Shown: positions 47,382-57,636 of the stretch, in pieces | How positions within the stretch are numbered: position 1 is the stretch's first letter | Layout of the letters: the number at the start of each line of letters is the position of its first letter | Assembly: GCA_030280995.1 (NCBI GenBank) | Contig: JASXTE010000008.1 | Coordinates: 22,185,693 to 22,249,692, forward strand | Length of the DNA stretch: 64,000 nucleotides | Origin: Hemileia vastatrix | Lineage: Eukaryota > Basidiomycota > Pucciniomycetes > Pucciniales > Zaghouaniaceae | Reading direction: 5' to 3' | Position numbers and translations under genes: made by a program | Notes under the pieces: generated by a model | Told to the model about the DNA's origin: nothing | The model's input: the letters and a program-made list of their open reading frames with translations, nothing else | Database searches by the model: none

Positions 47382-47860
47382 AGATTACTCCTGATGGGTG
47401 CACAAAATCTGGAATTACCTCAATTTATTTGGAAAATATTGAAACAAGAATTGCTTGAGCTTCTCAAGCCACAATTGCTTTACCAGTACCCCTATCTTCT
47501 GAACCTGATATCTCAGATGAAGATTGTGCAATGGGTAATTTTCTTAATGAAGCATGCATGGAATAAAAGGATCCCATATTGCAAAAAGCCTTAGTTGAGC
47601 TCCACCTTACCCACTGCAGTTTTTTTAAGATTTTTCAGTGGAGGAAATGGTGGAGGCTATAATTCCAAATATGTATGCCTGAGCATGTTTACATACTGCA
47701 AAAACCTACCCAGCTCACTTATGGGCCCAAAAGAAATTAAAGGCTAGGAGTGAAAAAAGAGCAATTAAAGAACAATTTTTTAGTATTTATTTTCTGAGAT
47801 TTTTTGAGAGAATTTTAAATTTGAAAGAACTAAATTGTAATGTTGAATTTTAAATTAATT
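47382..47860 (+). pseudogene. Unidentified coding remnant
   Basis: A frame with coding-like composition and several stops runs on after the LTR edge (for example SSEPDISDEDCAMGNFLNEA, then a Lys/Arg-rich piece near 47720-47790 in another frame). I do not recognise the family. It probably belongs to an older element interrupted by copy C. Confidence 0.3.
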
Positions 47861-49666
47861 TCTAATCTTATTTCTTCATGGTTTTAAATATTAAAATAAT
47901 TTATAATTGTTTACTAATTATTTCTTTGCATTATTGAATTTATTTACAAATCCGCAATATCACCATTTGTAAAAGATGTATAGTTTCTAATTTACATAGC
48001 TTCTGTAGAGAGTTCTAAAGTACTAAGCAGTAGACACAATGCAAGATGGGTTGGTTCTCCTTTTTAATTTCTAAAAAGAAGCACCTGCCACTCTTATTTC
48101 TAAAGACAGTGTGATAATGTGTAACACTAATATTTGATTAGAAAGTTTATAAGTTGAGAGATAAGTTAAGAGATCAGGAAAAAAAACAAGTATTACTATC
48201 TGGATATTTCTATACTTAACAAGTGCTATATCCACAGCTACTTCCTCTTGAAGCGCTCTCTTTGAATATGCCTTATTATAGCAATAAAATAACTTTAATA
48301 ATAGTCAACCCTACCGAAACTATATATTCTCTCTATGTTGCATTCTTTCACTATACTATATGAAATCCACACATACAGATGCACAAATGACTAAAGACTC
48401 AGAAATATCTCTAATATATTCTCAAACAAATTATCGCAGAAAAAAAAACTAATATATTATACTTGACTCCACAATTATTAACTATTTTGTATGTTTACTA
48501 ATTATTTGTCAATTGTTATGTTTTCTTTCTTACTAGATGTGATATCCTATCCCTATCAAATAGTCCTCCTTTTTATATTTTTCCGGCACTCAAGAAACAG
48601 TTCCCTAGTGGATCCCCAGCGCTGACTCTAACGCCACATTAGTAAAACAATAACTATTTTATTAGTAAACTACGTACACCGCTTGTAGCAACTACAGCAC
48701 CTAATCACACCCTATGCTTACTAACACTAGTATTAACTTGTTTCACTCATACTCCTCATACGTGCTCATGACTTTACCTTTGCTTTGTTTCAGCGCTACT
48801 TCCAATTTTGACTCATTCTAAAGCTGATCCTAGTTGCCTTGACTCTTGGGTAATTTTCTTTTGTGATTGAGTCCCCATGCTCCTTGCTTAATTACTAGTT
48901 GATAGTCCTGAAAATTTTCTTGACTTAGTAAGACTCTGCAACTACGTTACTTGTCTCAGTAAATTATAGCACTTGCTGTGGTGCAGTATACTATGCACTT
49001 GAGTCCCTCCTTAAGCCATAACTCCTTCCTTAATGTGTATAACACAATTATTGGAGAGTCCAAATCTATACTGTTTAGCGCTTGTGGTCCTAAATCGATA
49101 ACACACAATTCCCCATTGTTTGGCACATCCCACTGCAAAATACAAGTGCACAGACCCTGAATCCTTTTCCGCGCTTCTATTTCCCGTTGTTCTTTGAAAC
49201 ACGCAAATACATATTTTATTTTAGGACTACCTACTGTGCTAACTCCCTTTGTTCTTCCTGGATTACGCGAGCTGATTGGTCCAAAATCATGCTACCTGCA
49301 AGGCGCGTACCACACCGCTAGCTTTGAAAATGCTCCACATCAAGAATTATATAGTAAAAGTCCTCACACGCATCTCAAAAATTTCAAAATTATCAATTTA
49401 CATATCGACTAGCTATAAAAAGGCCCAAAATTAAATTTTTTGTAATAAAATTCCTCAAAAACATCTCAGTAATTTCACAATCATGCTGAGCCCCTGACAA
49501 TTCTGAATACCTATGCAAATTTCTCTTGAATAATATGAATCACATTTTTTATAGGATTCATGTCTGGTGGATAGGCAGAGAGGTATATTAGACTGTGTGG
49601 TAGTCTAAAGATTAGTATGGCACTTAACTTAATTAAAAATTGATTTTTTGGGAGTGATTGATGAGA
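47861..49666 (-). repeat. Possible decayed LTR of another family, and spacer
   Basis: From about 49493 leftward on the minus strand, the sequence begins TGTCAGGGGCTCAGC and has a TATAAAAAGG box near 48577. The part from 48560 to 49400 is noticeably richer in GC than its surroundings. The other end is not defined. No coding region seen. Confidence 0.35.
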
Positions 49667-49916
49667 CACTACGCAATATAGGGGGTGGACTTTCTAGCAA
49701 GTCCTCAACTTGAACTCAGATGGAACTCATACTGAACTCATACCAAACCCATACTGAACTCTACTTGAACACCCACCTAAAACTGCTCTGCTGAGTGGTG
49801 TTCATCCCTGATTGTATGGTTCCTTTTTCAATAGCTCAATGTGTGTTCAATCTGTGGTGAGTTTAGGTCCAAATTTGGGGACTTGCTAGCAAGTCCACCC
49901 CCCATATTGTGTGTTG
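49667..49916 (+). mobile_element. CACTA-like MITE, complete, 250 bp
   Basis: Left end CACTACGCAATATAGGGGG, right end the inverted CAACACACAATATGGGGGG. Flanked by the 3-bp direct repeat AGA (49664-49666, 49917-49919). Same length and interior as 23512-23761, reversed. Contains the palindrome CTTGCTAGCAAG near both ends. No coding capacity. Confidence 0.88.
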
Positions 49917-49919
49917 AGA

Positions 49920-52147
49920 TTAGAAAGGCAAATATAAGTTTAAAATGGTTATATCAAATAAAATAAGTTTTAAAAGTGGTTAAAAAGGGTTAATTTTATG
50001 GGCCAAGACTTAACAAATAATTACCAGAGAGGAAATGCAAGTATAGGTTTAAAAGTGCATGTAAATTTTATTCAGGAGTCTCAAGAACCTTTGTAAATTT
50101 TTCTGAAATTTTTTAATATTTTTCTACTATTTTTTATAATTTTATAAAGTATTTTTGGTTCTTTTTGATTTATCATAATTTACTTAACTTTTATAATTTT
50201 TTACTAGGTAAATAGGGTTGCACATACTATGAAAATTGTAATTTATTATAAAGAAAAAGTATTTCTGTAATCTATAATGTTTCTAGATTGTTTATCAGTA
50301 TTTTAAAGGTTATAATTGAGTCCAGAAGTCTGTACAAGCTCCGGAATTCTCCAGTTAGGGAAAGTAGGGCACGTGACATACTATGCATATAAAGCCTTTA
50401 GAATAAAAATTAGATAAATCTATCCAGCTATCTAACAACTTGTATCTTAACAATCCATCCATCAATCCAGGTATCTTGAAAATCATACAACCAACAACCA
50501 ACAATGCATATATAACAATAAATAAATGTTTCTCACTAAAAATTATAAATTGTAATAACTTTAAAAATATAACACTTTTAAGTAACAATTTATAAAATTC
50601 ACTCATCATCAAAAATATTAACTTATATGGTACCATTTTAAAGGTCCATCACCAGGGACCATATTTTAACAAAAAAATATTGTAAAATAAAGCTTCATAA
50701 AAACATATTATTCAATCATTTATATTACTTTTCTAAATAAAACTTCACTGTTGCGTTTTTCAACCTCATTATAAAGAACACTGATTCTACATCTCAACAC
50801 CTTTATTAACAAATAGTTTATTGGTCATTTCATATTAAGTAGAGGGTACACTACATGTCAAACAGTGTTGCAAGCTGACCTGAAATAACTTGAATAAGGT
50901 ATGTTGTGACACAAAACTTGTGACATTTAAACCTCAAAATGTACCAACAAAGTTATTTGTGCCCAGCGACAGCAACTGAGGTTGCCACACAATTCTTCTC
51001 CCTTCTTTTGAATTTTTTGCACTGCTCCCACTCATGTCCATTTCTCTGAACTTATCACTTTTTCCTACTTTACTCAACCTCTCCAGTTCCCTTGTCTCTT
51101 CTTTTCACTGATTTCCTCCCCTTACAGCTAAATCACAAATGCTGGTGGTATTTTTGACAAAAAAAATCAAACTTACTCTCATAAAAAAATGATTTGCCTA
51201 TTCAAAAGGGAGCACCCTCAACTCATCTCCAATCCTTTTGTATAGATAAATAAGTTTTTTGTGAGTATAAATGTGTGATTTTTTTGCCCAAATTCTCACC
51301 AGAACTTGTGATTTGGGTGTGTCTTCACTGCCATCTCTCTTTGTCTCTTTCTTTTTTTTACATGGTACGTTTTTTTTGTTTCACATACCACACCTTCCTC
51401 TACTTCCTCTTCAAAAAAATTCACTCATCCTCTCCACATGTTTCACCTTCCCTTTGCTATGCACCACCACTTTTCTTTCCACTCCACCACCACCACACTC
51501 ATCAACTCATCACCTCATGATCACCACCTGACCTACTACCCCACCAACCCACCACCACCTTGCTCATCACCCCATCACCCCCTCACTCACCACCTCACCA
51601 TCAGCTCCCTCATGAACCTGCCACCTTCCTCCAAAATTCTGAATTGATCAAATAATCAGTGAAGTCAAAACTAACTCTATTCAACCATCTAAAGAACTAT
51701 CTGGATTACTCAAAAAATAAAAATTAATACATATTTTCTTGTGTGTAAAGTCATTCCAAGCTCCAAAACTATTTATGTAGCCATTGAAATAAGTAACATA
51801 ACTAAAGTTCAAAAAATCGGACTTATTTTATTGATTGTCAAGTGATTCCTAACTAAAGAGATCACTTGTTGAGCACTGAGAGGACCATGAATCTTTATCA
51901 ATGGCTATGTTGTATGTGAAAGAATAAGGATAATAAAAGAAAGATAACATAAAAAAGAGTCAAGCAGAATGAAAGGGATGTGCAACAACAGTCATTGCTG
52001 TTGCAAGACACATTTATCTGTAGCGGGATATCTTAATTGGTCCTTTGTAATTTTCAACACCAATTTTTGGCTTGCAATTGGCTGTTGCAGGACAGCCTGC
52101 AACACCACCTTCCCACATAGTTTTATAGCTTAGATAATTGTGAACTC
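49920..52147. other. AT-rich spacer with a C/T/A-rich stretch
   Basis: 51430-51640 is rich in CACCACC/CTCATCA words, a low-complexity region whose open frames are not convincing genes. Nothing else supported. Confidence 0.45.
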
Positions 52148-52205
52148 TTTATTTACTTAAAGGGACAGGGTTTTCTTCAGTTTATCCAACTCCCTTGGAT
52201 TCTTC
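52148..52205 (+). repeat. Dispersed repeat end (GGGACAGG ... CCAACTCCCTTGG)
   Basis: Same terminal segment as 11680-11745 and 23193-23262. Here it directly follows the truncated end of the IS630-type transposase. Confidence 0.55.
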
Positions 52206-52236
52206 TTACAGCAAGGTGACTGACTGTAAGAGTCTT

Positions 52237-53126
52237 TCTACAATGGCAGCCCTTTCTTGATATAATATCAGATATCCTGCCACCATGATGAATGGCAGAA
52301 TTTTCCATTACTAAGACACTTTCTGGGCCTAGATAAGGGCTCATCATTGGTGCCTGAAAAGATAAAAAATTAGTTGAAGACCAAAAAAATGAAGATTAAT
52401 CTTACTAAAATATTTTCCAGTAAAACTCAAAATGCACACAAGTTACTGAATCTTCCTGAATAGCCACCAGACCTTCTAAAGAGACTGCCAAAATGATGTT
52501 GTAACATATATTAGATTTAACTGTTGGAATGTGTTCAGTCCTTGAGCCTTTTTCTGTCCAACCTTCATCCCAGCCAACATCTTTGGCACATATTTCTGAC
52601 TCATCTGAATGGGAAAAATCACAAACAAAATAAATAAATAGTAAAATAAATTACTAACCAGTAAAAAAAAGAGTTTCTGGGTTGTAGTTGACAATTGTTG
52701 AAATATATTGAACTCTCTTTGCTTTATCCTTTTTTGTATTGACCTTTTGAGTTACCTTCCTTGTCATATTCAATCTTACAACCAGTTCCATGTGAATTGT
52801 TGATTGAGAAACCTCAAGACCATGCTGATTCAACAAAGCTGCTCCTAATTCTGCTTGATAAAAAGTAGGTTTCTGACGCAAAATTTCCTTGATGAACTCA
52901 TGCTGTTCTTTGTTAACTTCAAGAGGATGGCAAAATTTAAGATATGTAGAGGGGTGAGTTACTACTAATCTAGTTGTTTGATATAACTTGACCCATGTGC
53001 TTAGAGAGTTTTGGTGAACCTTTGTACCATTCTTATAATTGATTTCTTCTAGTGTTATTCTATCTAAAGCATCTAAAACAAATTTTACTTTAAATTCAGG
53101 ATGATATTTAAAAAAGGCATTTGTTT
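52237..53126 (-). pseudogene. IS630/Tc1-type DDE transposase, spliced, 3'-truncated
   Basis: Exon 53126-52659 (preceded by a TATAG acceptor) encodes a helix-turn-helix region and HEFIKEILRQKPTFYQAELG. The intron 52615-52658 (44 nt, GTTAGT...TTCAG) joins in frame to give FTDESEICAKDVGW, the first catalytic Asp in its usual context. The exon 52614-52406 contains the LAVSLEGLVA strand. After a possible intron 52354-52405, which leaves a one-base phase problem, comes MSPYLGPESVLVMENSAIHH, where the second catalytic residue is Glu instead of the usual Asp. The sequence breaks off near 52237 before the third acidic residue. The leader and 5' introns continue to 53819 and beyond the inserted element to 56305. 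A non-functional copy of a rust-type IS630 transposon. Confidence 0.8.
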
Positions 53127-53519
53127 CTATAATTAAAAAAACATTAATAAAAAATAAAAAAACAATAACATTAAAGAAAAAATAATAATAATAAATAACT
53201 TGCTGGAAAAAAAACCAGCACCCAAAAAATATAAGATGAGAAAAGAAACCATTGGCAAAAAAGGGGGGAGTGTGAAAGAAACTGTGGGTAAAAAAGGGTG
53301 AGTGCAAGGGAAACCGTTGGCAAAAAATGAAACCTAAACATAAAAAAGAAAGAAAAAAATTTGTAAAAAAGAAACAATTGGATAAGAAAGAGAAAATAAC
53401 TCACTGCAGTAAAAAGGAATCAGCAGAGAAAAAAAATAAGAGTGGGGAAGGAGATAGCAAACAAAAAAAAATGGGCCTGCCAAAATGAACTGAAAAAAAA
53501 AATGAAGAAGATGAAAAGA

Positions 53520-53692
53520 AAAAAAGGAAAAAGGAAAAAGGAAAAAGGAAAAAGGAAAAAGGAAAAAGGAAAAAGGAAAAAGGAAAAAGGAAAAAGGAAA
53601 AAGGAAAAAGGAAAAAGGAAAAAGGAAAAAGGAAAAAGGAAAAAGGAAAAAGGAAAAAGGAAAAAGGAAAAAGGAAAAAGGAAAAAGGAAAA
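53520..53692 (+). repeat. Heptanucleotide microsatellite (GGAAAAA)n
   Basis: About 24 nearly perfect copies, inside the intron-like leader of the IS630-type element. The corresponding region of the second leader copy (31640-31670) has only a short T-rich run, so the expansion is specific to this locus. Confidence 0.95.
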
Positions 53693-53979
53693 GGAAAGAA
53701 AAGACTTACAAAAAAAATGGCCCTGTAGTTGTGGTTTGAGGGATGGGAGGTGAAAATGTTTGGATTGTGTGTTTGGAAGTGGAAGTGGAGGGGAAGAGAT
53801 GGGCAAAAAAAATGGGCATTGACACCCTGTGCAAACAGCCGACGTATCCACCGCTACGTCAGCGCGACGTAGCGGAAAGGTATTTCAAAATCTGGCCCGC
53901 TACATTGGCTAATTTTTTCTCACAGTATCCAGACATTCCTCCCCCCCAAAAAAGGAGATACCGGTCACCTGACACAGTA

Positions 53980-55189
53980 CAGTGGCCGGACAAAAATTTC
54001 CACCTGTTTTTTTTTTCTCATAACTCAGCAACTATCCATTCTACATACATGGTCCTAATATCTTTCCGACTCTAACCACCATGTAGAAAACAGCCATAAC
54101 ATTTATTTTTTCATTGGATGACATTTTTATAAAAAAAAAACCCAAATTTAAAATTTCGTAAATTCAAAATTTGAGAATGAGCAAGGTGACAAGGCCATGC
54201 CTTTCAGCATTGAAACTAGAGAGTATGATAAGACATTTCATCAAAAAAAATTGTTGAAAAATGATTAAAAAAAAAGTTACCTCACCTTACCAGCGGGTGG
54301 TGCCACCCTCAGCATCAACAACAGCCTGCATCCTAGCAGGCATGGATGCAACTAAATTGTCTAGTATGTTGCTCGGAAGGTTGTCCCAAGCCATTTGAAT
54401 GGCCTCACGCATCTGAGGGATCGTTTTTGGTTGATAAAGTTGAGAAATAGAATCTTTGATTTCTCACCATACATTCTCAATTGGATTGAGATCAGGAGAC
54501 TACGCTGGCCAGTCTATCATCTTGCGTAAGTTAATCACATCACGGAATTGAGCAGAAAGGTGTGAGGTGTGAATTGTGAGGTGTTAATGAATGGCTTTTT
54601 TTTCAGCAGCTCGGCTATGGAATCCAACTTCGTGTGCACACCTTTGAAGTGTACGAGGTGAGATTTCATTGGTAAGTGTGTCTGTAATTTCAGCTAATGT
54701 TGATCTTCTGTTTTTTGACAGGACTTGGCTGATTTCCCGAAGGTCACAATCAGAAGAAATGTGAGGTTGGCCAGGGCATTGGACAGTTTCCACTGTGCCA
54801 GTGATATCATGTTTCTTGATGATATCACGCACAGTGGCCCGAGGAATCCCATAACGCCTTGATATTTGGTATGGATTGGCCCCCCACATTGACATGCCAA
54901 CTATCTTCGTCTTCTTTTCAGTCGTCAAGTGCCTCTTTTTGGCTCGGGCTCGTGTCATAGGTGCAGGGGTCAGGTGAAAATGCAGGTAAGGATTGAACTT
55001 AAAAAATTAATAAGAAAAAGAAAGAGAAAAACAAAAAAAAAGTGATATTAGTAAAATATAAAAGAAAAATGAGAAATCGGTACTTACCTTGAGGTGTGAG
55101 TGGCGTTGGTGGTGGTAGCAGGAAGAAAAAAAAAAAGCTGATAATCCGGATTATGCATGCATCAGGTGAAAATTTCAGTCCAGCCACTG
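53980..55189 (-). mobile_element. Tc1-like transposon, 1210 bp, with TA target duplications
   Basis: Ends CAGTGGCCGGAC...CCACCTG and inverse CAGTGGCTGGAC...TCACCTG, about 27 bp, flanked by TA at 53978-53979 and 55190-55191. It lies within the left inverted repeat of the CACTA-like element, so it is the most recent insertion in the nest. Internally deleted relative to a full Tc1. Confidence 0.9.
54287..54958 (-). pseudogene. Tc1-like transposase, internally deleted
   Basis: N-terminal bipartite helix-turn-helix (MWGANPYQISRRYGIPRATV, then SRRTLAEITDT-like helices), open from 54958 to 54584. After a stop the same frame continues directly into the C-terminal part of the DDE domain: SPDLNPIENV, preceded by WPA-stop, then a stop at ENVW, and the usual MQAVVDAEGGTTRW end at 54287. 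The middle of the catalytic domain, with the first two Asp residues, is missing. Both C-terminal stops look like C-to-T or G-to-A changes of Gln and Trp codons. Inactive. Confidence 0.88.
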
Positions 55190-56157
55190 TACATTGGGTC
55201 ATCAGATATGCAATATCTTTTGCTCGTGGCTGCCCTCCACTGTGATTGTGTAAGATTACCCTTGCATTCTCTTGCTGTTAAGGTTATTGTTAGATTGCTA
55301 TCACTATTTCATTGCCTAAAGGTTAGCATTAGGCTAACCATTACTTTTTTTCATCATACTTTAAGTCAGTGCTATTGCTCTGGTATCTGGTTAAAGTGAA
55401 ATTGGCCAAATGAAGCAAAAATAGATAGGTGATCTCGGAAGCATCCAAAAAGGTAGAGCCTTTAACGCCTCACCCTCATTTTTGCTCAAGTTTTAGTAAA
55501 AGTTTTAAAAAAAATTATTTCAAATTAAATTTAATTTCTTTTATAGTCAAAGATGGGTTTGGGCGCTGTTTGCTAAATAAAATGACCAGGTAGCTAAAAT
55601 AACAAATAAATATAAAGATATAAAATGAAAAATAATATTTTATGATAGAAGCAAATAGGGAAGAGCTAGATGAAAAAAAAAAGTGCAACAGTGAGTTTTG
55701 AAGTAAAGAAAGTTGAGGTTGAAAAAAATATAATGAAAAAATGAAAAGCTTACAGAATAAACCATGAGTGGGTAGCTAGATAAAAAAAAAAAAGGAAAAA
55801 CAGAAAACAAAAAAAACAATAGTCAGTTTTGAGGAAAACAAGAGTGGGGAGAATTTTAAGAATAGAGAAAAGGAAAAAGAAAAACTTACATTTATGGCCA
55901 GGCCCAACAAAATGGAAGAGAGGAAACTGAAGACAAGAGTGGGGCAAGGGGGCAGGAGGAGACTGGTTGGGGCACTGATTGCATATCCAATGATCCGATG
56001 CACTGCATCAGGTGACCGGTATCTCCTTTTTTGGGGGGGACGAATGCCTGGATACTGTGAGAAAAAATTAGCCGATGTAGCGGGCCAGCTTTTGAAATAC
56101 CTTTCCGCTACGTCGCGCTGACGTAGCAGTGGATACGTCGGCTGTTTGCACGTGGTG

Positions 56158-56305
56158 TGAGCAAGCGACAACAATCCAGTGCTTGGCACTGTATCGTAGA
56201 TTGTGAGAAAACTGACACTAATGGCAGACCCCTGTAAGATTTTGGCAGTAAAAATGCTGGGTAACTCTCCACAACTTTTGAATTTTTGCACAAAAACTTT
56301 CTAAT
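56158..56305 (-). repeat. 5' piece of the IS630-type element leader
   Basis: Homologous to 31337-31480 in opposite orientation, up to the shared edge AGCTATATTAGAAAG. Includes TTAGTGTCAGTTTTCTCACA. Separated from the rest of its element by the CACTA-like insertion. Confidence 0.75.
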
Positions 56306-56637
56306 ATAGCTGTATGCATTGGCACCCCACTCTTCCAGGGCAACATATTTGGGCCTTAGTTTATTACTGAGTTGTGGTTTTTGTCCGGTAGACTTAGCCA
56401 TTAGCTGAATGATTAGTCAAAAAATAAGATAAAATTTTAATACAAAATAAACTATCAATTTCACCAAGATGTATATATGTATAAATAATGCATTGCGAAT
56501 ACTAGGAAAAAGAATAATTAGAGGATTGGAATCTTGAGGTCGGACAAGTGATGGTGGTGGTAAGAGAAAAAAAGATAAAGTGAAGTAAGATTGAAAAACA
56601 TGCATAAGAGGAGGCATTTATTTTTGGCCACCCACTG
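56306..56637 (-). mobile_element. 5' end of a Tc1-like transposon, truncated
   Basis: Terminus CAGTGGGTGGCC at 56637, then a leader with a CCACCACCA run as in the other Tc1 copies, then an ATG at 56401 beginning a helix-turn-helix with the WGANAY signature (compare WGANPY at 54958-54584). Cut at 56305 by the IS630-type segment. Confidence 0.7.
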
Positions 56638-57636
56638 TTCACACATCACACACACACATCTCAACTCAATTATGCCCCCCTGCAAGTAAAATGCATGACA
56701 TGTGTGAGATCGGTTGTCCCGTTTTATTACAAGACATCTTGTCTGGTTTTTTATGTGGGACATGGTCACTCAAAACACAAATGTGACAAAGCCTTGCCCG
56801 CAGTGTTTCATGGCGTGTTTGTATGGTGTCTTTCAAATGAAATCCAAAAGGCATATTTGGTCAAGTTTGAGACTCCCTATTATTATTTTCGTAGACCAAT
56901 GAACAAATAACAAGGAAGGTAAAACTTAGGCATTTTTAATGTTTCAGTTCTCTAAATCCATCATGTCTTATTGAAGACTCAGTTTTTGAGGCCATAATTG
57001 TTTTCTTTTTTTATATTTATTCTCACAACGTAAATTTCACGAACTATTCTTACTTCATTTAAATTTTTTCTTTGTCATTTATACACCCATTACTTACTTC
57101 TCTTTGTTCAACTGTAACCATGAGTGGGGTTTTTTTTTATTTTTCCTAAATAAATATCTTGGCTTTTTGATTTTCTCCAAATGCTTCATTTTTTTTACTT
57201 TGAATAAATTGATTGAGTTGGAATGATTAATCATTTGACCTCATACTTCTTCAAAAATCTGATCTAGTTTAATTTTTTTGTCAGAAAAAAGATATTAAAA
57301 AAATGCAGTATATTTAAAAATATTGTTATGAATTTAATTGTAACTTCACATGTTATTTGTTGAAATTTTGACTCAATATACTTCTCTTTTCGGCCTATTT
57401 GGACGATGGGTAGCGTGGCATCTATCCTCAAATGAGAGCAAGAAGCATATGTTTTTTGTCTGTTTTTGCTTTTTTATTTTATTTTTTATTTTTGGCGATT
57501 GCGAATAGTTTGCAACTATCTCGAGAAAGTCATTCTGGTGGATGGCTCATTTTTATGGTGCGACATTTACAAGAGGCTTTTAAATTTGGAAAACGACGAT
57601 ATATCTACAGTGAAAAGAAAAAAAATGGCAGAACCA
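56638..57636. other. Spacer downstream of the tyrosyl-tRNA synthetase
   Basis: AT-rich; holds the 3' untranslated region of the minus-strand synthetase gene near 57400-57636. No other gene seen. Confidence 0.5.

Larger units (their letters stand above)
53823..56157. mobile_element. CACTA-like element with long inverted repeats, split by a Tc1 element
   Basis: Ends CACC...GTGCAAACAGCCGACG and its inverse; the inverted repeats extend about 185 bp (53823-53979 plus 55190-55215, against 55975-56157). A 3-bp direct repeat TGA flanks the element (53820-53822 and 56158-56160). The repeats are rich in CpG and contain a strong stem, CCGCTACGTC...GACGTAGCGG, unlike the AT-rich surroundings. The interior (55216-55974) has no transposase; on the minus strand it has GTAAG-type intron-like pieces. 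It is inserted in the leader of the IS630-type element, whose uninterrupted version is at 31337-32050. Non-autonomous. Confidence 0.85.

Noticed and set aside
51271..51647. His/Thr/Pro-rich open frames
   Set aside because: Three overlapping frames are open because of low-complexity CACCACC sequence.
53420..53851. Long Phe/Pro-rich or Lys-rich open frames over the GGAAAAA array
   Set aside because: They are pure translations of the microsatellite.
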